Positions 12,724 to 22,063 of a stretch of 64,000 nucleotides of DNA are shown here, piece after piece (position 1 is the first letter of the stretch; every line of letters begins with the position of its first letter). Under the pieces are notes generated by a model that was not told the DNA's origin, did not search any database, and saw only the letters and a program-made list of their open reading frames with translations. This DNA comes from Ampelocalamus luodianensis (lineage: Eukaryota; Streptophyta; Magnoliopsida; Poales; Poaceae). The stretch spans positions 48,854,916-48,918,915 of the forward strand of contig CM070629.1 of NCBI GenBank assembly GCA_036346255.1, given 5' to 3'. The translations under genes and the position numbers were made by a program.

Positions 12724-12930
12724 GATTTCTCCCTGAAATGTAGATTTTGTGTTCCTAAAATGAGAAGCACAAATGCTGCTCCAACATGACGCTACATCTA
12801 AAATTAGTATGTTATTTATGTTCTATTGTGGAATGCTGATTTTTCCCTCTGAAATGAGGAGCGCATGTGCCACTCCATCATGACACTGCATCTAAAATTA
12901 CTCTATTAGTTATGTTCTATTGTGTACAAT
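12724..12930. repeat. Diverged tandem duplication of about 100 bp
   Basis: 12724-12829 and 12838-12928 share CCCT..GAAATG, CTCCA.CATGAC, CATCTAAAATTA and TTATGTTCTATTGTG in order. Copy 1 carries an extra 22 bases after its first GAAATG. Non-coding. Confidence 0.65.
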
Positions 12931-13557
12931 GACATTTTTCCCTTTTATTAGTTTTGCTCGGAATCCATGAATCGTAGCTTTTCTTAAAATAAGTGATTTC
13001 AATTTAGCTTTACATTCAGATATGGGACTAAAAGTTAATAGTCCATATTGTTCGGAGTAAAATTACCACTAGGTTTTAATTTACTTAGTGAAATTAACAA
13101 GAAGCAGCGTAGTCGAATTTTTGCTCTTATCTTGATTTTCTTGAGCACCCCTCAGGTTATCATGTGGTTCTTAGTTCCAGATCGGGACTCATATAGAGTG
13201 TTTTATCAAACAAGCTACCTAGGTGTCCTCTTAATAGGCGATATCTAACAGAGTTTACACATTCGTATTCTGAACTCTTACTATTCTCTGTATACTATGC
13301 TCTGCGATGTGTACAAGTTATAATGGAGGAGGATGATTTATACAGATATGATTGCTATTTGGTATATTTATGTTTTGTTTTGCACAGATTTTGCTTATGC
13401 GCCATGGCACGTGAGATCCTAATGTTCAAAAAGAAATAAGTTCAGTTAGAACCTTGCCACCCGCATACAACAGCCATAGCCACGTCATTTGGCGCTGGTT
13501 GCATTCTAGTAATACTTATTCAAAATAAGTTTCACTCAAGGGAGGTCATGTCTATTG
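12931..13557. other. Unassigned DNA
   Basis: AT-rich with no recognisable gene or repeat; short ORFs here do not resemble proteins. Confidence 0.4.
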
Positions 13558-14445
13558 TGTTAGATCGGACCTTGGCCATGTCTAGGTCCAACCGGATTTA
13601 CTCTCTAGGCCACAGGTCCAAACAGGTTGAACACAACTAAGTCCATTGGCTGCCACATGCAAACCCTATAGCAACAGCATCATAAGTGGTATTAGACTTT
13701 CTCCCCCAAAAGACTAGTCCAATGCGTGAGGTCTCCCTCACACTTATAAATTATATTTTTTTCTTCCCACAACTGATGTGGAACTATTCCCAATATTCTC
13801 CCCCTCACACATCGGTTGTGTATTTCCGCAACTATGCAGTCCAAGGAGATATCAGACGTCTGGGCTCTTATACCAATTGTTAGATCGGACCATGGCCGCA
13901 TGCCTAGATCCAACCGGGTTTACTCCCCGGGCCACAGGTCCAAACGGGCTGAATACAACTAAGCACACGGACTGCCGCATGCAAACCCTATATAGCAACA
14001 ACCTTATAAGTGGTATTATGCTTTCTTCCCTTAAAAGACTAGCTCAATAGGTGAGGTCTCTCTGACACTTATAAGTTGTGTTTTTTTCCTTCCCACAACC
14101 GATGTGAGACTATTCTCAATATTCTCTTCCTCATATATCGACTGTATACTTCCGCAACCATGAAATCCAAGGAGATGTTAGACGTCTGGGCTTTGATATC
14201 AATTGTTAGATCAGACTCTGATCGCATGCCTAGATCCAACCGGGTTTACTCCCCGGGCCACAGGTCCAAACGGGCTGAACACAACTAAGCCCACCGGCTG
14301 CCGCATGCAAGCCCTATAGCAACAGCGTTAAGTGATATTAGGTCTTCTCCCTCCAAAAAAACTAGTTCAATGAATGAAGTCTCTCTCCCACTAATAAGTT
14401 GTGTTTTTTTTTCTTTCCACAACCGATATGGGACTATTCCCAACA
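13558..14445 (-). mobile_element. Tandem TRIM element: three LTRs, two internal domains
   Basis: Three LTR-like units, 13558-13795, 13878-14121 and 14204-14445 (238-244 bp each), alternate with two short internal segments, 13796-13877 and 14122-14203 (82 bp each). Read on the minus strand, an LTR starts TGTTGGGAATAGTCCCA-like and ends TCTAACA. It is followed by ATTGGTATCA-type text, the tRNA-Met primer site (intact core in 13871-13877, altered to TGATATCAA at 14203). Each internal segment ends with a purine-rich tract (reverse of TTCTCCCCCTC) beside the next LTR. With no coding capacity and such short internals, this is a terminal-repeat retrotransposon in miniature (TRIM). The LTR-int-LTR-int-LTR layout is the known product of recombination between copies. 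No clear target duplication was found (left flank TATTG, right flank ATTAA). Confidence 0.8.
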
Positions 14446-15090
14446 ATTAACTTATCTCCTCCCTCGGATCATCCATTGCCGCCACTGTGACCAACATTTC
14501 GATGAAAATAAATGTGTGAGCAAGATAGGAAAGAGAGAAACAGATTCTCTAATGGGAACGGAAGGAATCAGGAATAGAGCAAGCGCAGGAAGGAAGAATC
14601 CATCTGGAATCACAATGACGATCTTCTAGTTGGTGCATGCTACCCTGATGATCTCCTCGACTTCAAATATTCCGTTTACAACTGCACTGCAAGCAGCAAA
14701 CATGGATGAGCATGTTAGCCCACCTCCCGGAGAGAACTCGCTCATGTTTTCTCCTTGTAACACGCACACACTTGCTTGAGGTAGACGAAGAACACTCCGA
14801 ACTATGTCGCCAACTCAAGTTGCGCCGTTTTCAGCACTACTGTTATTCAGCTTAACTGAAGACTTGATTACATAAAGGAAATGCTAGGTAATGCGGTGGG
14901 CAACTAACTCCTGACCCGCTTCTTTTGGATCACAACCTGGACGCGTGGCGCTGCGACTAGCTTCACCAACAAACTGATTAGACTCATTAAATAAATAAGC
15001 TAACAAGCCAATTTGCCTAACAAAGAGCCAAACACGTCTCGCTTGACCCGGACTCCACACACCCATAAAATGGATGACTCAATACAGGAA
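14446..15090. other. Unassigned DNA upstream of the copia element
   Basis: No recognisable coding or repeat content. A minus ORF at 14884-15066 has no recognisable domain. Confidence 0.4.
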
Positions 15091-15095
15091 AGTAC

Positions 15096-15367
15096 CGTTG
15101 GGAAACCCTGAGCCTGACCCTGCAGTCGGCCCATTAGTGGATACCCTATCCCAAACCCTAACAAGGTCGTAGCCTATAAATAGGGGGTGTTATTCATTGT
15201 AAAGGATTGATCGATGGATGAAGGAATAAAGAGAAACAAGAAGTCCCCCTACATCTCTGTGTTCTATCTCTTATTCTGTTCTTGTATTCATGCATTGTTC
15301 TTACGATTCTGAGTTTGTCTACAAGGTAATCGCTCGGACTGGACTCGCCAGCGACGGTTCCTCAACA
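15096..15367 (+). repeat. 5' LTR of the copia element
   Basis: Pairs with 21793-22063. The first base is C where the 3' LTR has T, so the terminal TG has become CG. Ends TCCTCAACA. TATAAATA lies at 15175-15182 and the same motif is at 21872-21879 in the 3' LTR; it is the likely core promoter. The bases after the LTR, CGTTATCAGCACG, occupy the primer-site position. Confidence 0.93.
15175..15182 (+). promoter_or_regulatory. TATA box of the copia LTR
   Basis: TATAAATA followed by AGGGG, conserved in both LTRs, with transcription expected to start about 30 bp downstream within the LTR. Confidence 0.6.
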
Positions 15368-17100
15368 CGTTATCAGCACGATCGACTCTCCTCGCATCGA
15401 AAAGGTAACCGTCGATGAACGACGCTCGTAGATTGAATCGTTTTTCTAGATCGCTTTCAATTTTGCAATTGTTGCTTTCTAGATTAGTTTTCTACGGTGT
15501 AAATCCGCTCTAATCTACCGCGAACCGACTTGAAGTCGCCGGCCAAGCCGATCGGTGGATTGTATGAAAGAGTAGATGATGATTGTACCGTAGGTTGTAT
15601 ATGCAATCGCATGAAAGGCACCATGTGCACGTCACCGCCTGCAAGCGGCTGTCACTACCTCCGCGATACGTTACCGGTCGGCATAGTCCGAAATCATGCA
15701 TCGCCACGGAGGCAACGACAGAGCCACGCCGCTAGCACGCGGCAGGCATGCACATGACGACATGAAGCCGCGCCTCCGTTGCAATCCTATACTACATTAC
15801 ATTGCATCGCATACATCTGTATGAATAAACAGTAAACTCGAAAAAAGGGCAACGCCAGCCCCTGCACGGGCAATGGGCAAGCCGCCGCCGACCCAGCGCC
15901 TGCCAACTCACGCCGTGCCTGCACACGGCAGCCCGCGCCGCCGCACGACGCCTCCATCTCGCAGCGTCCGCCGCACGGACGACCACCTCATGCCGCTAGA
16001 AGCCGGCCACACACCTACCGGGAAGGAGGAAGGGGGTGCCGCCTCCACTCGCGACCGGCCCAGCACGGCCATCTCGCCACCACCGGAGCCGCCCCTCACG
16101 GCCGGCGCCGGCACCACGCCTTCCAAAGAAATAGAGAAAGAAAAAAAATGGGGGAGGTGATGCGCTCGCGCTGTCGGCGGGTCACCGCGCGTGGCCACGC
16201 GCCTTGAACGCCGTCGGGTCACTGCAACGGCGTCGTGCGCCTTGAACGCGGCCGGGTCGCCGCCCGTGGCCGCAAGCCCGCCGATGCCTCGGCGCGCGCG
16301 CGGCCGCCACGCCCGACCTCCGCCGCGCGTGGCGCGCCGCCGACCGCCTCTCGTGGCTTCATGGAGCCGCCGCCGCCCGCCGCGCGCCGAGCGCGCGCTC
16401 GGCCGCGCCACCCGCCACTCCCGCTCGGAGCCACCGCCCACCGGTCACGCCGCCGAGCCGCTCGGAGCGACTGCACGCCTCAGGCTGCCCGCAGCGCCGC
16501 CCCCCATAGAAACCGCCGCCATGACATGCACATGGGTAGGGGAAACCCTACCCCATCGGTCCCTTTGGAACGGCCAAGTGGGCCGGCCCTTTATGGGTCG
16601 GGAAAAAAGAATGGGCCAGTGGTGCGGCCCAAACGGAGGCCCGGCCGGAATTCCGAAAAAAAAAACTTCGGGATTCTGAAAATCCGAGGACCCTTACGCA
16701 AATAATGGAATTTTCGCAGAAAGGGCCCTCGTAACTCTGAAACCTACGGAAAAAGTTTCGTGAATATGAGATTTTGCGAAAAACCCCTCGGAATCTCTGA
16801 AAATCACGCGCAAATTTTCTCTGAACTGAAATCTCGCGTTTTAACCCCTGGAAATTGCAGATTTCGCCGAGAGTCATTTTCCAGCAGAAAAGTGCCTCGG
16901 GAATCCAAATTTTTGCATATTTTTTAGCATTTGAAGGATGTTTAATTTTGTTATTATTATTTCTATACAATTTATTTACTGTATTTACTGTTTTGATTAT
17001 CTGTAATTGTATATATTGCTTTTAATTATTGAAAATAGCAGTAAATCATGAAAATTGCGTAGAAAACTACGGGATCATGAACCGAAAGTTCGAAGAGCAT
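15368..17100 (+). other. Long copia leader with GC-rich block and degenerate repeats
   Basis: No protein signature precedes gag for about 1.7 kb. 15840-16540 is very GC-rich and C-rich on the plus strand, with an imperfect repeat GCGCCTTGAACGC at about 16198 and 16237. ORFs on both strands (plus 16191-16679, minus 15908-16441) are Arg/Ala/Pro-rich composition effects. 16650-16900 holds about four degenerate units of 60-70 bp built on CTCGGAATCTCTGAAA and TTTTCGC. Origin of the GC-rich block is unknown; a captured host fragment is possible but not shown. Confidence 0.5.
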
Positions 17101-17640
17101 TATGAGAATTTTGCAACCATCTTACGCAAATTACCAGCAGTAATCTTATGAATTTTGGCATGAATGTGAAGATGACTGGCATCACGAATCAGGAATCCGA
17201 AGAACTGACTCAGCATGGCCAGATTTTGTATAAAATTTGTATCAGTCTTCAATTCTCTGGTAATGTGATCACGGATGAGCAGAAGATGGAGAATACTCTC
17301 TACCTTTCACCCAAATGCGGTGTAATCCGTAAGCAACTATCGTCAAGACGGCTATATGAAGTATGTCGAATTAATTGACATCATGCAAGTCGCGAAAGCA
17401 CAAGATGATGTTATAAGAAAGAACTTCATCTTGCAGCCACCTAGTCGTAATGTTGGCCATGAAGTCACTACTAGTAGCTACAAGGTGATGAAGCCTCTCA
17501 CGAATGAGAGGAGCAAGAAGGGCACAGAGGATTCACATCCATTAGCTGTACTTATGAATGTGGATAGCCCAATAGCAGCCCCATCATCCCTCCTTTGGAC
17601 ATCGCAGCGGCCGCAGCCGTAGCTGCCCAAGAGGACAAGA
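17100..17640 (+). pseudogene. gag: Copia Gag (UBN2-type) remnant
   Basis: Two overlapping frames are needed. Up to about 17330 the text is EQKMENTL-like. From about 17330 another frame reads YRQDGYMKYVELIDIMQVAK and then AQDDVIRKNFILQPPSRNVG. This matches the C-terminal part of copia Gag, where a Y-R-x-x-G-F-x-K-Y-x-E-L-I segment is followed by A-E-x-x-x-E-L-L-x-K-N. Frameshifts separate the pieces and no zinc knuckle could be read. Confidence 0.6.
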
Positions 17641-18009
17641 TCGCGCATGGAACCGATTGAGGCAGAAGTTTCCGAATACTTCGCCTATTAGATCTAGTGC
17701 ACGCATTGCATTCGGATCTTTTATAAAAACTTGCAGTTTGTAAATGAAGTAGAATTTTGAATTATTGAATAATGGTTGCAAGCTCTAGGAGAGCAAAGTA
17801 TTAAATTCTTATTATGAGTCCTGCAAGACTTATTTTCCCGTCTTTATAATAGCAAGTTACGTTCTGATATCTTAAGTATTTTATTTATGTGTTGCTTGCT
17901 TTATGCTACATATTAATAAAGTACATTATATTAGAACGCGTGTGGTGCCCTATGGAGGAAGTGTGCTTAGCATGTAGCGGCACAATGAAAACCATCCTAA
18001 AAGAAACGG

Positions 18010-18250
18010 AAATTTTTTCAGTCGATCAGCAAGAATGCTGGTAGTCTTACGACAATCGTAGGCAGCGATACTTGTATAATAGGCTCAGGAAGGACCACAA
18101 TTATACTCCCAATGGGCACAACTTTGGTCATTGAAGAAGACTTGTTGTACCCAGAATCGACTAGAACTCTCGAGGATATTTGCGCTAACAGTTTCTGTGT
18201 AGAGACTGAAGAAGAGTATGGTATGTAATACTCGCCATTACAAAGCGTGA
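18010..18250 (+). pseudogene. Copia protease remnant
   Basis: Across frames the plus strand reads SLTTIVGSDTCIIGSGRTT, IILPMGTTLVIEEDLLYPES and TRTLEDICANSFCVETEE. These match the C-terminal half of copia protease (GSGRATIxLPxGTxIxIxxALLYPxSxRTL). The aspartate active site (D-[ST]-G) is not readable upstream. Broken by frameshifts. Confidence 0.6.
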
Positions 18251-18289
18251 AGAAAGTGAAAAATAGCATTAGAGTGTCTTCCTTCATAT

Positions 18290-19240
18290 GAAACTGGGCT
18301 ATACTACACTAATATTAAGGCACCTGCAGCCTATACTGCCTTGAAAACCGTATTTAGAAGCTCTGAACTTATCTATCTCTGGCATGATAGAATATGCCGC
18401 CTAGGTCTTAGGATAATGAGAGATATAATTAACAATTCATAGGGACATAATATGAATATAAAGAATTTCCCGAATCTGAAAGATTTTGTGTGCCCCGCAT
18501 GTACCACCGGGAAATTAATTATTAGACCTTTTGCTCTGAAAGCGAATGATGAAGTCCCTGTATTCCTGGACCGTATCCAGGGAGACTTTTGTGGTCCTAT
18601 ACAGCCCCTGTAAGAGTCAATTAGGTATTTTATGGTGTTCATCGATGTTTCCTCGGAATGGTCGCACGTATGTTTATTGTCTATGAGAAATCATGCTTTT
18701 GCAAAGCTAAATCTCGCAGATAATTAACAATTGAAAAATAATTTCCGATCATCACGTGAAGTCCATCTCGAATGGACAACGCCGAGAATGTACTCAAGGC
18801 ATCCGATGATTATTGTATGAAAATGGGAATTAAAGTTGAGCATTCTATACCACACATCCGCACCCAGAATGGACTAGCAGAACTTTGAAGAATTGTAATT
18901 TACCAACTATATGTTGGGGACACGCAGTCCTACTCGTAGCAGCTCTCATCAATTTTAGACCATCGACCCATAACATCCATCCAACTATGCAACTAGCGCA
19001 AGGGTCAGTACTGAAAACTTCTCATCTTCGCTGGTTTGCTTGCAAGGGTTATATACCTATACCACCACCGGAGCGAACTGCAATGGGTCTTCTCCGAAAG
19101 TCTGGGATATACGTTAGTTATGAGACAACATCCATAATCAAGTATTTGGACCATATGGCTGGATATTTGTATAATGCCCGATTCGCTGATAGTACATTAG
19201 ATGAGATTAGTTTCCCGTCATTAGGGGGAGGAAATCAACC
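18290..19240 (+). pseudogene. Copia GAG-pre-integrase and integrase remnant
   Basis: 18376-18530 reads HDRICRLGLRIMRDIINNS, a stop, then GHNMNIKNFPN and FVCPACTTGKL. This is the zinc-binding pre-integrase segment (H-x..-H-x..-C-x2-C). From 18560 integrase core text follows: FLDRIQGDFCGPIQP, then YFMVFIDVSSEWSHV (first two acidic positions region), and weaker matches up to about 19240. Stops occur every 30-60 codons. Integrase inserts element DNA into chromosomes; this copy cannot encode one. Confidence 0.75.
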
Positions 19241-19254
19241 CTTGATGATAATGT

Positions 19255-19430
19255 CGGGAAATAATTGAAATCTAGAAGACAATTGAAGTCCAGAAGATAA
19301 TTGAAATCTATGCATATGACCCGCGCACTAGTGAAGCAAATAGAGAAGTCCAGAAGATAATTGCAGTCCAAAAGATAATTGAATTGAAGTCTAGAAGACA
19401 ATTGAAGTCCAGAAGAAAATTTATTTGAAA
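19255..19430 (+). repeat. 18-bp minisatellite inside copia pol
   Basis: About eight units of the type ATTGAAGTCCAGAAGATA, interrupted at 19305-19345. In frame it repeats the motif V-Q-K-I-I, which occurs once in the integrase-reverse transcriptase spacer of related elements (R-E-V-Q-K-I-I-x-L-Q-x-x-A-N-Q-L-P-D). The single-copy continuation ANQLPDYF-like follows at 19438. A local expansion of coding sequence. Confidence 0.75.
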
Positions 19431-19984
19431 GTATTAGCGAATCAACTGCCAGACTACTTTAGTGATTTGAAGAGCGTGAATAAGTAGCATTTGCCTGCAA
19501 GCAATGCACCGGAGAGGGTTGAAATACCATTGAAGGTATCTCTAATCCCGTCCAGAGGCCTCAGAATAAAAGGACGAGAACTCCGGTCCCTCGAATCCTA
19601 AGTAACCGGGACGCTGGTGAAAAGGATAAGAAGGACTTGATACACCCGGTCACCAAGTGCCCTGAACTAGAAGGGGAGCCGCTTGAGACTGCATCGGTAT
19701 GGAACCTTCGTAAAAGGCATACTGACTGAACATCCCCATGAAGGGAGACATCGATGGATGTGTGCGCACACATCGGAGCTGAAAACTAAAGGGACTTGCC
19801 CTGCAATTGGAAGCAGCGGTGAGCAAGTAAAAGCATTAGAAGAATCGCCCTTTGAAGAAATAATTATAACCTTTATGACCTCGAGAGAATCTTTGAATAT
19901 GACAACAGCCAATGTCGACACTTACTTTGCAAAGAAACTTGCCACAATCATCAATCTTGATCCAGAGCCTGCATCGCTCAATAA

Positions 19985-20900
19985 ATGAAAGAAAAGATCA
20001 GATTGAGAAGATTGGGAAAAGGCAATCGAAACTGAATTATTCTCTCCGAATAAAAGAAAGACGTTTGGGCTTGTAAGCCGCACGTCTCCCCTTGTGCACC
20101 CTGTAGGGTATAAGTGGGTATTTGTTCGAAAGAGAAATGAAAAGAAGCAAGGCTCGTTGTACAAGGTTTCACTGTACATCCAGAAGATGATTATGAAGAA
20201 ACCCATTCCCCGGTCATGAGTGGAACTCCCTTTTAAATATTTATCTCAATGGCAGTGAACTTGAAGTTAGAAGTGAAATTGATGGATGAGGTACCAGCAA
20301 ATCTTTATGAAATATTGATTCGGACATTTATATGAAGATACCGAATGTATCATCGTCCGAATCAAAACAGAGCAAATAGAAATATGTACAGTGAAACTCA
20401 AAAGTCATTGTATGAACTTAAGCAATCGTGCGAATGTGGTATAATCGCTTGAAGCGACTTTCTATGCAAGAAAGGCTACACGAACAATGAGAATAATCTC
20501 TGTATTTATACGACGATCCTGAATGGGTTTTGTATAATCTTAGAGTATGAAGATGATCCAATATCATCGAACCACAAGGATGTTAGGAAAGCAAGCTCTT
20601 ACCGAGTCGAGTTCGAAATGAAAGATTTGGGTAAAACCAAATATTGCCTAGGCTTGGAGCTTGAGCATGTCCTCAAGGAATATTAGTACATTAGTCAACC
20701 TACACTCGTAAGGTGTCGAAGGTTCGACTTTACAAAGGCATACCCTTTGAAAGTGCCAATGGTTGGGAGATCTTTGCAGAAGATAAATACTGCATGCACC
20801 TAAAGAAGAGGGGAGGAAGTCCGGGACCGAATTCCCACCAAGTGCAATAGAAGCACTAATGTATTTAGCAAACCGCACTGAAACGGATATTGTATTTGTC
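19985..20900 (+). pseudogene. Copia reverse transcriptase remnant
   Basis: 20010-20150 reads WEKAIETELFSPNKRKTFGL and then HPVGYKWVFVRKRNEK, the N-terminus of copia reverse transcriptase. MAVNLKLEVKLMD follows near 20250 and MKIPNVSSSES near 20335. The catalytic box is at 20546-20557 as YEDD in place of YVDD, then FEMKDLGKTKYCLGLELEHV at about 20610-20670. Multiple frameshifts separate these blocks. Both aspartates remain, but the protein cannot be made. Confidence 0.75.
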
Positions 20901-21495
20901 GTGATCCTACTAGCAAGGTATAGTGCATAACCTACCAAAGGCATTGGCAGGGAATAAAGGACATCTTCGGATACCTCCAAAGAAGCAAATAATTTAGTCT
21001 GTTCTACAGAAAGAACCAAGACCTAACTATGAATGGCAATACAGATGACTGCACTGTAGGACCCGATACACCAAATCGCAAATGCACTATGAACTCCTAT
21101 GTGGTGGAACTGCAATTCCATGAAAATCGTCTAAGAAATATGTTGTATCGACTTCGACGAACCACTTGGAGATCATAGCATTGTTCAAGGCTTACAAGAA
21201 TGTGTTTGGCTTCAGCGGATGATCCACCACATCCAGCAGTCGTGTGGATTGAATACCACACAAGCCCCTACTTTTGTATGAAGATAATGCAGTTTATGTT
21301 GCACAAGTACAGATGAGTTATGTGAAGAGTCCTCTCACAAAGCATATCAACCCCAAGTTCTTCTATGCTCATGAATTGCAAAAGATGAACGTAATCAAAA
21401 TACTGCATACTGAGTCATATGAGAATCTTGTAGATTTATTCACTAAGTCACTTCCAGCGTCTAACTTTGAAAGATGCATATGTGAATTGGAATGA
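20900..21495 (+). pseudogene. Copia RNase H remnant with intact tail
   Basis: The last 73 codons (from 21274) are open and read YEDNAVYVAQVQMSYVKS, TKHINPKFFYAHELQK and NLVDLFTKSLPASNFERCI. This is the C-terminal RNase H region of plant copia pol (D-N-x-A-C-V-A-Q, K-H-I-x-P-K-F-F, D-L-F-T-K-S-L-P). It ends in TGA at 21493-21495. The segment before it is frameshifted. Confidence 0.75.
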
Positions 21496-21780
21496 TGAGA
21501 CTTAGAGAAGTGCAAATTCAGGGGGAGAACCTTCACAAACTCATTATTAAAGCTTGATCATAAAGATCGAGTACCAAAAGGATAAATCCAGGAGATTAAA
21601 TGAAATTTGGTGGATTGTACTCTTTTTTCCTTCACGAGTTTTCCTGAAGTTTCTTGGCTAAAGTTTTTAATGAGGCAATTCGTGCATCACAGCAGAACGT
21701 GTATCATGTACTCTTTCTCCAAATTTTTCCCACTGGGTTTTTATGGAGTTTTGACGAGACATGGACATGAAGGATGGGTG

Positions 21781-21792
21781 CCCAAGGGGGAG
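21781..21792 (+). other. Polypurine tract of the copia element
   Basis: CCCAAGGGGGAG directly before the 3' LTR TGTTGGG; primes plus-strand DNA synthesis in LTR retrotransposons. Confidence 0.85.
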
Positions 21793-22063
21793 TGTTGGGA
21801 AACCATAGGCCTGACCCTGCAGTCGGCCCATTAGTGGGCGCCACATCCCAAACCCTAGAAGGGTCGTAGCCTATAAATAGGGGTGCTATTCATTGTAAAG
21901 GATTGATCGATGGATGAAGGAATAAAGAGAAACAAGAAGTCCCCCTACATCTTTGTGTTCTATCTCTTATTCTGTTCTTGTATTCATGCATTGTTCTTAT
22001 GATTCTGAGTTTGTCTACGAGGTAATCGCTCGAACTGGACTCACCAGCGACGATTCCTCAACA
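21793..22063 (+). repeat. 3' LTR of the copia element
   Basis: Begins TGTTGGGAAACC and ends CCTCAACA, followed by the AGTAC target duplication. TATAAATA at 21872-21879. Confidence 0.93.

Larger units (their letters stand above)
15096..22063 (+). mobile_element. Complete, decayed Ty1/copia retrotransposon with AGTAC target duplication
   Basis: Direct repeats AGTAC at 15091-15095 and 22064-22068 bound the element exactly. It has 272- and 271-bp LTRs, a purine tract before the 3' LTR, and pol in the copia order: protease, integrase, reverse transcriptase, RNase H. By hand the LTRs differ at roughly 20 of 270 positions, mostly transitions, so the insertion is not recent. Every domain has stops or frameshifts. 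Odd features are a leader of about 1.7 kb with a very GC-rich block and an 18-bp minisatellite between integrase and reverse transcriptase. Confidence 0.93.

Noticed and set aside
13558..14445. Simple satellite of about 325 bp
   Set aside because: The alternation of 240-bp LTR and 82-bp internal with primer site and purine tract identifies a tandem TRIM retroelement.
15908..16441. 177-codon minus-strand ORF in the copia leader
   Set aside because: Arg/Ala/Gly-rich product of GC-rich composition; equally long ORFs exist on the other strand and no domain is visible.
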